In this document: positions 46,548-57,000 of the stretch, piece after piece
How positions within the stretch are numbered: the first letter of the stretch is position 1
Layout of the letters: each line of letters begins with the position of its first letter
Source: Adiantum capillus-veneris
Lineage: Eukaryota; Streptophyta; Polypodiopsida; Polypodiales; Pteridaceae
Assembly (NCBI GenBank): GCA_014529385.2
Contig: CM043945.1
Coordinates: 154,350,741-154,410,740 of the forward strand
Direction: 5' to 3'
Length of the DNA: 60,000 nucleotides
Notes under the pieces: model-generated
What the model was told of the DNA's origin: nothing
The model's input: only the letters and a program-made list of their open reading frames with translations
Database searches by the model: none
Program-made: the position numbers and the translations under genes

Positions 46548-47354
46548 TTGACGAAAGGTAAACACATGGGATGGATAGCCTCCCACTACAACTTAGCAAA
46601 GAAAGGCTATTATGAGGGTCAAAAGAAACTATGGTTACCAAAACCACAGACCTCGGCTTATGCGGTGGATAAAGGTTTCAAAAAGCGTCCCCAAAAGCAA
46701 CAAAGCTCATATTTATATCGCCAAAGGAGACCAACCAACAAGGCTCGCCAAAGGTATGCAGGAAATTTCAAATCCAACTGGCCTTCATACCAACATAGGA
46801 CTTCATCGGTAAATAATCCCAAAAATGGCACTCTTGTACATCTCAATACGACATCAAAAACATCATGGGAAGTTCCATCTACAATTCTTCAAGCACAAGG
46901 TTACTATCAAGGAAATTGGAGAATCTGGCTACCAAAGATGCGAGGTAAACATTCTTCAATCAGACGACTTCAACTTGAAAATAATCGCAACTTCATGGAA
47001 GGCAAAATCAAGGACAATGTCCTAGTCAAGGCAAAGGATATCTGCAAAGAAACGCTAATCACAGGATGCAGATACAAATGGGTGCCAAAAGAACAACACA
47101 TATCGAAGAAGATCGAAGTCATCTCTAGCTCTCAAGAAATGTCAAGACATGATGGACAAAGTGTTATGGAGAATGGAGCAAGCCAATCTTCTCAACCAAG
47201 GGACCAGCAACAACAAAAAGAAATTTTGACAACCAAGGTCACCCAGATATGGCAAAAGAAACCAATATTGTCAGTATGGTCCTTTACAAATCCTCTCTTC
47301 AAGGATGGGAGTTTTGAATTTCAAAACCTATTCTTGGTCGAAAGCTTTCGATAA
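46548..47354 (+). CDS. unknown protein 2 of the Tat-type element
   Basis: 268 codons, the longest uninterrupted frame downstream of copia. No family is recognised. It is strongly basic and contains a repeated motif: KKGYYEGQKKLWLPKPQ (residues about 23-39) and AQGYYQGNWRIWLPKMRG (about 115-132), with a third weaker CRYKWVPKEQ (about 177). Gly-Tyr-Tyr-x-Gly then four to five residues then Trp-Leu-Pro-Lys looks like a small repeated module. The frame is open upstream of the Met in a similar style, so the true start may lie earlier. It could be the C-terminal part of Gag or an accessory ORF as known in Tat/Ogre elements. Confidence 0.5.
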   Translation: MTKGKHMGWIASHYNLAKKGYYEGQKKLWLPKPQTSAYAVDKGFKKRPQKQQSSYLYRQRRPTNKARQRYAGNFKSNWPSYQHRTSSVNNPKNGTLVHLNTTSKTSWEVPSTILQAQGYYQGNWRIWLPKMRGKHSSIRRLQLENNRNFMEGKIKDNVLVKAKDICKETLITGCRYKWVPKEQHISKKIEVISSSQEMSRHDGQSVMENGASQSSQPRDQQQQKEILTTKVTQIWQKKPILSVWSFTNPLFKDGSFEFQNLFLVESFR

Positions 47355-48569
47355 GTAAGTCAAGTTGCCATAAAAATCATGGCATAAGAGTCAAGAGTCG
47401 GGCAGCTGAGCCACTAAATGAGCAAGCATCAGACCCTAGCTTCATGTCTTAATATTTTTTGTGGTCTGTGAGTCTAGATATATAGATTATAGCTCAAGCT
47501 GGAAGAGTTGAGCATATGTAAGTCATGTCGCTCATGCTGGATAGGTGATCATAAGAGTCGAAGTCTAAATATTTTAATCGGTGGAGTGGCAGAGTAGTCC
47601 AAAAAACACTCATGCACATGTACACAGTGAGGAGAGTGAAAAAAACCTCGAGCATCAATAGCCCTTCTTATGAGTAACGGCAGCTCTTGAAGTCAAATAT
47701 ATTTTTGCTTCTATAGCTACGTTCACTCCTAGAAGCACCCATTCAAACTCGTCTCACACAACATATTGTTTCCCATGCATCTATCTGTGCAAGCATATAT
47801 AATGTCCCATCATTGGGCATTTGCATTTGACACGATTTGTGTTCCACCCATGCACTTACACAACAAAATGACGATGACGAAGCGGTAATAGGTTTCATAA
47901 GCATTTGCTCAACAACAATGACTCTGACTTCAAGCTACTAACACTTATCCAATGTATATCCAGTCAATAATAGTAGCCATATGGCCATAAGTACTTTAAC
48001 TCGGTTACATCAAAACATAAGTACATATAGCCTCACATTTAATTGTGACTAAAGGCATTTTCTCCCACTGGGTTTTTCCCTTTAGTCCTATCCAGGTATC
48101 CAAGACCTTCATTTTGTAATATACGCCACATTTTTATTTTACTATTATATTTTTTATATAAACACAGAAAAGCAGACCAACGGCATCCCCAAACAACTAC
48201 ATGATCATCAACTACAAAATCAAAGGGGAGCGGCCCAGAAAAATTCAAAAAGGCTTCAAGTTTAAAGGTACACGTGCAGGATGTGTCCACCCAAAGAACA
48301 AACAATACAGAGCTGCCAAGATAAAGACTTGCCGCAACAACAAACCTCACTCAACTTATTCACGATACAACAACCAATCGGAGAGGGAGAGCTATGGCTT
48401 CAACTACACTACATGTACAAGAAAAAGGTAACTCTACAACATACAAACCATCTAGTAGAAGCAACTGCAACAATAAAAGCTTCAACCAACACCAAAACAT
48501 GAAGCACTCGTCAAGGCCACTGCAAACATAGGGTCTTGTCGGGTACGACAAGAATTCGGAGGGGGAGAG
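47355..48569 (+). other. 3' untranslated part of the Tat-type element with PPT
   Basis: No long frame. Short Lys/Asn/Thr-rich frames at 48,201-48,502 may be decayed coding sequence. It ends in GGAGGGGGAGAG (48,558-48,569), the polypurine tract before the LTR. Confidence 0.6.
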
Positions 48570-49420
48570 TGTTGATAGGTCAACCTTTCAACAACAATTC
48601 CTCAAAGATTCTTTAAAGATTCCATATGAAGATGCTGATGAAGTGATGAAGATGAAGATGGATGTTGTAATGTGAAGATACAAGCTCATGGACATCATCG
48701 AATATCCTGTTATTATCATTTTGAGCCATTACGACCACTTTTGTAATGTTTACAGGAACTTCATATTTTAAGTCGACAATTGTATTTTGGCTGCAGATTC
48801 TTGTTGGATGAGCAAAGCCAGCTCACGGTGTTGTAATCAAGCTCTATAGAAGCCTAGGGACAAATCAGGTCATTTTGGTCGGACATTCGGTTTTCTAAGG
48901 TTTAGTATATAAACCAAAACCTAAAGCGTTGTAAAGGGACTTCTAATAATCTTATCTGTTGTGTCAATTGGGAGATTGCGAGAGAGTGAGAGAGTGTGTG
49001 TGTGTGTGTGCTACAAGAGCTATGGTGGTCGGAATCGCAAACGGAGAGCAGATGCGTGTTGACCACGAGGAGAGCTACGCGTTGATGCTTACATCACGTG
49101 CGCTCGTTTGTGTTTTGGGAGATTCACCCGCGAGTTACTTTTGGAGTTTCGGTGAGTAAATGTTGTCCGTTTTTGCATTTCAGCATATCCACGCGATCAG
49201 AGCGAGTAGAGCTACGTATTAGGCATCTTAGTTTTGGGAAACATCGATCTGCAAAAACCTATCAGACATCCTACGTGATTCTGCACCGGGTGTTTTTGGG
49301 TAGGGTTTGGGGTCACGGACCTTACGGAGAGTGGCCTATTGGTGTTGATAGGATATCCCTCAAGTTTCGTAACGTTTCGAGAACGCCTAATGGGCTTTTG
49401 GCTTGCGGTAGCATCATAGA
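48570..49420 (+). repeat. second LTR of the Tat-type element, 3'-truncated
   Basis: Starts TGTTGATAGGTCAACC and follows 32,613-33,480 (TATA box at 48,905-48,914; palindrome half-site AGACATCCTACG at 49,264). Homology stops at GTAGCATCATAG, about 49,420. The last about 200 bp of the LTR and any target duplication are missing, and the sequence continues directly into Tat-type gag-pol coding sequence. Confidence 0.85.
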
Positions 49421-50694
49421 ATGCAGGTGAAGGAACTAGTCAACAACCACAGCTTCTACAAAGTCCAAATGGAGCAACACCACTTCCACGAGGAGTGGAA
49501 GGAGTTCCACCTTTGCCATACTCAAATGTGCATTTGGTAGAGGTGACAAATTCCAGTGAGGTGGACATGGAAGTAAATGGCATTAAGTGTGGCCGTGGAA
49601 AAGGTAAGGAGAAATAAGGAGTCATGTCACAAAGTGACCATGGACGAGAAAAAAAGGCAAAGGAGACCAAGGAAACCAAGAGGACTCGATGTCGTATCAA
49701 CCTCCAAAACTTCCTTCTTGGAAATGGTATGGCTCCGTACAAATTGTTGGAAGACATGAGAGGTAAGGGTCCTGACATCTCATGGCCTCAATTTCTTGCA
49801 TTATGTCCACAAGTTAGGAGGGATTTAACAAGGGCAGTTAGCACTAGGAGAAAGGTAAAAAAGAGTGTGCCTGTTGTAAAAATTGCACAAGCTAAAATGA
49901 ATGAGGAAATTACACCGGTGCTAGATTGTTACATCAAAGGAAGATTGGTTAGGAAAGGTCTAGTGGATGGGAGTGCACAAATTTGCATCATGACAGAGGG
50001 ATTCATGCACAGACTAGGTATGCGCATCCATGAGACACCTGAAATCAAAGTCAAGATGGCAAACAATAGCAAGGCTAGGTGTGTAGGCATTTGTAAAAAT
50101 GTCTTTGTAGAGGCCTTTGGCATTAAGAAGGCAGTGGATTTTTATGTTATGTCGATCAAGGGAAGTGGTTATTCATTTATCCTAGGAAGACCATGGCTAA
50201 TGAAAATGCAAGCTTTGCACGATTGGGAGAGTGGAAAATTAATTTGTAGGAATGACAATCATAAGAAGGTTGTCTTTAACATGAAGGAGCAACACCAAGA
50301 GGAGCTCCATGAAGAATCATCTCAAAGTGAGATGGAAGAAGATTGGACTGATAACACTTCAGAAGAAGAAAGTAGTGGCAACATGACTGAAGAGGAGTCT
50401 TCCATCAAATTTATGGAGGTAAGGTTTAAGCCAACCAACCAAGAGACCTCTTGTCAAGGTTTGGAGGAGGTAGGTTCCCAAGAGAATCAAAATGTGAAAG
50501 ATGAAGGAATGTTAGAAGGTATGTTGTCTACAACACTTACAAAGAATGAAAGAGAGGAGTTCAAAGGTGTGTTAAGGAAATTCCCTAATATTTTTGCTAG
50601 AGACTACGCCGACGTGCGTGGAGTAGATGATGTTCAACACAAGATTGAGATAAAGCCAGAGCCAAACCTAAAGCTCAAAAGCTACAAAGGCTAG
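49421..50694 (+). pseudogene. Tat-type gypsy Gag end and protease
   Basis: Coding similarity begins immediately at the LTR break. About 65 codons of linker (VNGIKCGRGKGKEK) end in a stop at 49,615. An open frame of 356 codons (49,624-50,694) follows, with the aspartic protease: VLDCYIKGRLVRKGLVDGSA (DGSA in place of DTGS/DSGA), VKMANNSKARCVGICKNVFV, FYVMSIKGSGYSFILGRPWL. A Glu/Ser-rich spacer and the RT entry (NIFARDYADVRGVDDVQHKI) follow. A frameshift near 50,690 separates it from RT. Confidence 0.8.
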
Positions 50695-51937
50695 GAGTCA
50701 TCAAGGAGCAGGCTCTACTTAAGGAGGTACGAAAGCTTTTAGCAGCAGGTTTCATTTATTCAGTGGGGAATTTAGAGTGGGTCTCTCCCCTTGTTGTCTC
50801 TCCCAAGAAGAATGGCAAGTGGAGGGTGTGCCTGGATTACCGTCTGCTCAATGAGGCACTAAAAAGAGATCACTTTCCCCTCCCATTCCAGGATGAGATA
50901 CTGGATGAGGTAGCTGGTCATGAGAAGTACTCTGTGTGTGATGGCTACTCGAGCTACTAGGGATTGCATTGGAGGATCAATTGAAGACAACCTTCATCAC
51001 TCCTTGGGGTTGTTATGCTTTTAGAGTCATGCCTTTCGTCCTGACAAATTCTCGTGCAACTTTCCAATGTTTTATGAACATGGTGTCTCAAGAACTCTTT
51101 GGAAAATCAATTAGGGTGTTCATTGATGATTTCTGCATTTATAGCTCAAAATCATTGTATCTACAAAAGGTAGAAGAAGGTTTAAAAAAACTTTACAACA
51201 TGGCATGTCAACTCAACCCCGACAAGTGCCACATAGGTGAGGATGAAGTGATCTTGCTTGGTCACAAGGTTTCCTATAAAGGTATTGAGGTGGATCCTTC
51301 AAAGGCAAAGGCTCTTATTGAGTTACCGTCACCGAAGAGTCTTAAAGAGGTCATCTCATTCACTCAAATGGTGAAGTACATGTCACACTTCATTCACTTA
51401 GCCTCGGAGTTACTTCACCCTTTGCAAAAGTTGACACAACAAGTCGAGTTTGTTTGGTCTGATGAGCTTGAAGAATATTTTTGTAACATCAAAGTCATTC
51501 TGTCAGAGCTACCAACACTTATGCTTCCTTGTTGGGAGTACACATTCTTTGTTAGCTCTAGTGTTGGGAAAGAAACAATTGGTGTTGTTTTGCTACAACA
51601 AGATCCCCACAGTACCAGGATGCGACCCATCTACTTTTCTAGTAGAGTCATGAATGCTTTGGAGAGAGGCTACATGGAGGCAAAACTCATGATGCTTTCT
51701 CTCATGTTTGCAGTGAGAAAGTTTAGATCCTACTTGCTACCAAAACCTTTTGTAATTCTCACTGCAGAAAATTTGTTCCCTTGGGTGTCATCTCAAATGA
51801 ATCTTAGTACTAGGATCTCAAAGTGGATTATGGAGTTGCAAGAGTTCCAATACTCTTTCAAGGTAGAAGATAGTGTGCGTGCACAATTGGTGGGGATTCT
51901 CACTTATAGGGTATATGAGAAGGAGATTAAGGCCTGA
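50695..51937 (+). pseudogene. Tat-type RT and first RNase H
   Basis: After the frameshift: LLAAGFIYSVGNLEWVSPLV, KWRVCLDYRLLNEALKRDHF, EILDEVAGHEKYSVCDGYSS, then a TAG and a short garbled stretch (50,958-50,990). The frame reopens at 50,969 with TTFITPWGCYAFRVMPF (Val-Leu where Gly-Leu is usual), the catalytic VFIDDFCIYSS (about 51,117-51,150), GHKVSYKGIEVDPSKAKA and the retroviral-type RNase H (VSSSVGKETIGVVLLQQD; RGYMEAKLMMLSLMFAVRKF). The RNase H TD[A/S]S-type Asp is not obvious (CWEYTFFVSSSVG), so that domain looks inactive. Confidence 0.82.
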
Positions 51938-52475
51938 AGTAAAGACCCTACCATTTCCACCACCTAAAAGTATTCCTAATGCTTTTACATTTTTCTTTGA
52001 TGGAGCTTTTTGATGAGTCACAGGAAAAGCAGGGGGAGGGCTAGTGTTGTTCAACCCAAGTGGAGAGGTGGTCATGAAAGAGAAGGTCAATCTACTAGGT
52101 TCAACTAGAAACAATGAAGCAGAATATGACACACTACTTCATGGTTTGAAGATGTGCATTGGCCAAGGTATACAGCATCTCATGGTAAAGGGGGATGCAC
52201 TTCTCATTGTGACGAAAATCTTAGGCATTTGGGCATGCAAGAATAAAAGCCTCAGGACAAAGGTTCATGCCATTCGTAGGTTGTTTAATCAGTTTGAAGA
52301 AGTGCAATTATATCATATTCCTAGGAAAAAAAATGAAGATGCCGATTCACTTGCACAACAAGAAATTACATGTGTTGAGAAAGAAGTGCAGGTCATCATG
52401 GTGGCAGCAATTGTCAAGCAACCGAGATACCAGTGGTTGGAGTCATTGGATCCAATTATTGGCTACATTTTGTAG
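51938..52475 (+). pseudogene. Tat-type second (archaeal-like) RNase H
   Basis: Starts with FFFDGA (about 51,988), interrupted by a stop/frameshift near 52,012. It then stays open from 52,044: GLVLFNPSGEVVMKE, NNEAEYDTLLHGLKM, LMVKGDALLIVTKI and HIPRKKNEDADSLAQQE. The D-E-D-D layout (FDGA, NEAEY, KGDA, DADSLA) is the extra RNase H that marks the Tat/Ogre/Retand group of Ty3/gypsy elements. The retroviral-type RNase H just upstream is retained, so both are present side by side. Confidence 0.8.
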
Positions 52476-53400
52476 GGCGAGTTTTCACAAGACTTCACTA
52501 AAGCTCAGAAGAGGAGACTCATGAAGAAGGAAAGTTTCTATGTCTTCTTAGAAGGATCCCTCTATCAAAGAGGAAAGGATCAAGTGTGCAAAAGAGTACT
52601 AGCTATCGAGGAAATTCCAGCCATTCTAAAAGGTTTGCATGAAGCGGCATCCGGTGGTCATTTTGCCCAAGACCTAACTGTGAAGAAGATTTTTCTTGCG
52701 GGGTATGTTTGGCCAAGCTTGCATGTGGATGTCCAACATTGGTGTAAAAGTTGTCACAACTGTCAGGTAAATGGAAATAAAAGGCTGGTGCATGGTCCGA
52801 GGCAAATACTGCTTGCAAATGGACCCTTTGAAAAGTGGGGCATTGATGCTATGGATCCTCTGCCTAGAACAAATAATGATAAACTCTACATTCTAGTGGT
52901 TGTAGACTACATGAATAGGTGGGTATAGGCTCAAAGTGTGGCAAGGGTAAATGAGAAAAAAATGACCAGGTTTGTGTACACTAATATTTGTTGTAGATTT
53001 GGCACACCTCTAGAGATTGTTTCGGATAATGGTCCAGGGTTCAAGAAGGGTTTACTCACAGAAGTTTGTGAAGAGATTCACATTCTACATTGTCATAAAT
53101 CAAATGGTTTGGTGGAGAAGGCTAATGGTGTCATTGCAAGCATCCTTAGAAAGATGGTGCAAAAGAAAACAAAGTTATGGGATGACTTCTTGGATGGTGC
53201 CTTGTGGGCATATCGAACCACATATAGGGAAGCCACGGAGTTCACACCATTTCACTTTTTCTATAGTCAAGAGGCTTTGCAGCCTATTGAGCTCAACATT
53301 CCAACAATGCAGCTTCATGGCAAAGGTGCACAAGATGATCAAGAGGTATGGATGGATCGACTTCTTATATTAGTGGAGCTTGAATGGAAAAGAGGTGTGC
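52476..53400 (+). pseudogene. Tat-type integrase, 3' truncated
   Basis: Zinc domain with GLHEAASGGHFAQDLTVKK and WCKSCHNCQ (52,636-52,775), core with the first Asp (KWGIDAMDPLP, about 52,836), TAG at 52,927 in the VDYMNRWV region, second Asp (EIVSDNGPGF, about 53,013) and Glu region (SNGLVEKANGVI, about 53,100). The usual residues between the second Asp and Glu regions seem shortened (HCHKSNGL). The frame passes LWDDFLDGALWAYRTTY and breaks off at about 53,400, fused to block C of the array. No C-terminal domain, PPT or 3' LTR remains. Confidence 0.82.
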
Positions 53401-53409
53401 GTTTTTTTG

Positions 53410-54703
53410 TATGTATGCTATGTACATTGACTCACCATTACCACAATTTTTCTTACCATTTTGCATACTCTTTATTCCATATAGAAATATATTCATGCAA
53501 GCTTCTCTTATTTTTGGTGAGAATCCACTCCAAGGAAAAACCTCAAAAATACTTTTCACCATCAGTCATTGCCTTTCACTAAATTCTTATTTCCTAGAGA
53601 TATTTTTTCTTATCTCTTGTAAATAAATATAATTCAATAAAAACAAATTAGGGTCCCTTCATTTGATTTCTTATATTTTCATATATCTCTTTTTTTTCTT
53701 TTATATTTATATATTGCTGACACTATTCTAGATTCCATGAATAGTTTATATATACTAGCCTGTTTTTTTCCATCATATCCATGTATTATATTTATGCATA
53801 ATCCACAACCATGCATATTTTCAAACCCCTAAGAATCAATTAGGTCATGATCTCATGCAAGGAGGGGCTCACCTTTGGAGCCATATGTAAATTCAACAAA
53901 TGGGGGCCACTGAAGACTTTTTGTGAAGAGAAAACAGGTATTTTGGTGGGTTTTTGTATATCCATCTCCATTCTGAATTTGAAGCGGTGGTCAAAAGAGA
54001 AAATGTGGAGCAAGAGCTGAATAATCACCTCAAACATTTTGGTGATGTTTGAAGCAACCACCAGTGAGCTATGATTTTTTGAGTGGACCCCAGTCTGTCC
54101 ACTTTTCTCACAAGTAGCTCATAGTCTTCTCTCACCTCTTTCCACACTTCTACACACACACACACACACTCCTCTCAATCCCTCACTCAAACCTGCACCT
54201 TTCATGGTTTCTCTCACCTTCTTCACTATTAAGCTCCCCTCTTACTCCCATAGCTCTCATATGAGCTCTCCATGTCATACACCAATTCTATGTCTCTCTC
54301 TATTACTTCCAAAGTACAATTACATCTTACCCTTCTCTATATAAATAAAATTAAGCATGTAAAACATGCTCAACCTCTGCAAATTAAGAGATCTCATCAA
54401 CCAAATTGCCATTTTCATCGCAATAATCAACCTTGGCGACGATGGTGTAAAGAAGAGAAGACGAAGAAGAGGATCAATAGTCATTTTGAGAACCTACAAA
54501 AGTAAGTCCTTCTTCAAGTGTCACCATCACAAGGATTTTCTCACTACATTCAACCATATTACTTCAACCATCCACCTCATTCTACCCATTGTAAATATAA
54601 CATTAACTTTCTAGTGATTACTAACACTAACCACTAACATACTAACACAAAATAGCCATTGACCTAACCATAAAGACACCTCACCTCAAGACATGTGCAG
54701 AGT

Positions 54704-54740
<37 letters not shown>

Positions 54741-54896
54741 CTTACTTAAAACTATACTTTCACCTTATCTAACCCCCAATAGTTCTCTATTTTTAGCCCA
54801 CATCCATGACTCAAGCAGACAAAGAAGTCCCGCAATGTTTTGATATTAGGAAATTAGGTTGTAAATTAGGATTTCCAATTAATGAGGGTCTCCAAC
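53410..54896 (+). repeat. blocks C (partial) and D, unit III
   Basis: Closely matches 31,086-32,612, starting at TATGTATGCTATGTACATTG and ending GAGGGTCTCCAAC. It includes AC (about 54,154-54,171) and CT (about 54,704-54,738) tracts at the same positions as in unit II. The first half of block C and its B block are missing, removed with the integrase end. Confidence 0.88.
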
Positions 54897-55198
54897 TTAT
54901 AAATTGGCCCCTCTCCTTCTTGTAAAACAACCTTCAATATCTCACATAGCACCCCAACACTCTATGCGTGAGGAGAGACTTAGGTGTAGCAACCACTTTG
55001 TGAGCTTCACTCTTGGTGTGAGACTCAATCTTTCAAGCTACACATTGCAAGTGAGAGATGTGAGTTTAAAATCTCAAAAACACTATTGTATATGTTCCTA
55101 TATCATCAATTAATTGAGGTTTGGTGCACCAAAGGCGTGATTCGACGTTCAAATTTACGTCCTTCCACTTGTGCGATACGGTTTAGTGAATTCAAGGT
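54897..55198 (+). promoter_or_regulatory. TATA-like promoter and downstream stretch, unit III
   Basis: TTATAAATTGGCCCC (54,897-54,911) sits exactly where the Tat LTR entered unit II, and where unit I has GCTATAAAAGG (29,521). The downstream 290 bp differ between units I and III, so only the TATA position is conserved. Whether it is active is unknown. Confidence 0.4.
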
Positions 55199-55740
55199 GA
55201 CTTGTGTATTTTGAGTTCTATCATTTGATCTTGTTTTAGAAAGTGTTTTAGTGTGTTTTCATTGCCAATTTTGTGTCCATTGTAAGAGAGTATTGTGGTG
55301 AGAGGTCTCCCACACCCTAAGACAATGTGTGTGTGTTGGAAATGTTTAGCATTCACTAAGCATTGAGTGAGTTTTGTACAAGCTCTACGATAGCAACATA
55401 ACAAACCATCTCCATTTGCAAGTCACAAATAAGGTATTATGCAAGATCCATTCCTCTCTATCTTTTGTTTGCTCTAGCTCTCTCTGGTCCATTTTGTGTG
55501 TGTCTTGGTGTGAGGTTACTTGTGTGTGTTTTGTTGCGCATCTTCTTGGTTGTGCCAAAATCTCTCTTGCATCCTAGTTCGCATACCATAACTAGGTGGT
55601 GCCCCTTCACTTGTTTGGTTGTGGGTTTGTCATTGTTGTTTCTTGCTTGTGGTTGCCCCAGCCCCAATTGAGCAGCACGAGAGCCTTGAGAGGTGTTTAG
55701 AGGTTTCCTCTCTTGTTGCCCGCCCTGGACCGCCTCAATA
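55199..55740 (+). repeat. block A, unit III
   Basis: Homologous to 29,860-30,417: GTTCGCATACC, AACTAGGTGGTGCCCC, CCCCAATTGAGCAGCACG and TTGCCCGCCCTGGACCGCC. Similar distances separate the motifs. No coding potential common to both copies is seen. Confidence 0.75.
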
Positions 55741-56165
55741 GTGTGTATGCTAATTAGCATACTATGTTGTGAGTGGAAGCTAGCAAAAATAAAATTCCAC
55801 AATATGCTAATTGAAGGAATTCTAATTAGCATACCATGCATACCATGTATGCTAATTAGCATACTGTTTATGCTAGTTGGCATAGACAGTATGCTGATTA
55901 GCATACCATTGTTGGTTTCAAGGAGAAAATATGGCAGCTTCATGTATTCTATATATGCTAATTAGCATACTATGGTATGATGTGAGTGGAAGTTAGCACA
56001 AACAAAAAAGCTCAGTATGCTAATTAGAATGTATTTTAATTAGCTATTGTGAGTATGCCATACATGGTATGCTAATTAGCATACTATTTTGGATGTGTTA
56101 GCAGAAACAATTTGCTAACTAGGATAAATGTTATGCTAATTAGCATACCTTTGTTGATTTCCAAT
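55741..56165. repeat. block B, unit III: palindrome cluster
   Basis: At least seven TATGCTAATTAGCATA-type sites with TTGGTTTCAAGGAGAAAATATGG and GTGGAAGTTAGCACAAAC as in the other two B blocks. The array ends here, so it both begins and ends with block B. Confidence 0.85.
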
Positions 56166-56333
56166 GAGAACGCATAAAAATTCAATGTTTACATGACAAA
56201 AAGTAATGCCAATAGTACACATAGTATTATATTCAAAAAAATAATAGTATAGGATCTGATCATTACTATCTGAATTGTATTTCTGAATAGTTACAAACAT
56301 TGGAAAAGCAATTTATAAATTTCCCTCATAATG

Positions 56334-57000
56334 TTACAAAACTGCAGAGAGCCTCCTACTCTGGATAAGATCGTGGTCTACGCGCTTGTACACTCGCTTT
56401 TGCCCAGTGTCCTGTTGCTTCTTTGTTTGCTGAGCTTTTTGAGCTTTCTCTCTTTCTTCTTCTTGCGGAGATTTTGGTTCTTGCAACTCTCTTTCTTCTT
56501 CTTCTTGCTGCTGCTTCTCTAATTTTTCCCTCTGTAGCCTCTCTCTCTCATGTCTTTTCTTCATCACAAGCTCCCTTTGTCTCCTACACATGGCTTCATT
56601 AGGTTGGGCCTCGTTGCACCAGTGCATTTCTGACTCCAGCTTCCTCATCGCTTGTTGTGAAAAAAAATATAGGGCAGTATCAAATGCATTTTCAACTGTA
56701 TACGCTGCGCGATCCTATGATTGCAGCGATAGGAATAGTCAGCTGCTCAAAGTATATTTCAAGAAGTTTTCCCATTGTTCTTTGGTCTGGTCCTCTATCT
56801 TAGGAGTAACAAGCCAACTTTCTTCAAGGTTCAGGCACACTTTGTACACACTTTGTTGCAGTTATTCCAAAACAATCTCAAATCCTTCAAGAATACACAC
56901 TGGCCACTACATGACTCTGTGTAAAAACACCTCTTAGCTTGGCCCGCTTCTCTTTGATTACTATTTCTAATATTGCATTCACTTTAGGTGCCATGCTGAT
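56334..57000 (-). pseudogene. decayed protein of unknown family with Glu/Gln-rich coiled coil
   Basis: Read on the minus strand from about 56,990. Short in-frame stretches (MAPKVNAILEIVIKEKRA, then CILEGFEIVLE, NLEESWLVTPKIED, QTKEQWENFLKYTLSS, AAYTVENAFDTALYFFSQQA) are split by several stops and frameshifts. An open frame of 104 codons (56,648-56,334) then includes KLESEMHWCNEAQPNEAM and a long charged stretch of Arg, Glu, Gln and Lys typical of a coiled coil. The pieces read in one direction without intron-like gaps and look like one protein that has decayed. I do not recognise the family. Confidence 0.5.

Larger units (their letters stand above)
32613..49420 (+). mobile_element. large Tat/Athila-type LTR element without own pol, carrying a nested copia
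   Basis: It begins with an LTR (32,613-33,676), an Asp-tRNA-like PBS, a 4.5-kb leader with palindromic repeats, a degraded Gag-like and unknown coding region (38,360-47,354), a PPT (48,558-48,569) and a second LTR from 48,570 that is cut at about 49,420. Leaving out the nested copia element, the internal part is about 9.4 kb. No protease, RT or integrase lies between the LTRs, so it resembles a large non-autonomous derivative (LARD). Similar LARDs usually borrow enzymes from an autonomous partner, and the Tat-type pol at 49.4-53.4 kb could be such a relative. Confidence 0.8.

Noticed and set aside
27150-56165. Array as part of a ribosomal DNA spacer
   Set aside because: No rRNA gene sequence was recognised anywhere in the window, so nothing supports it.
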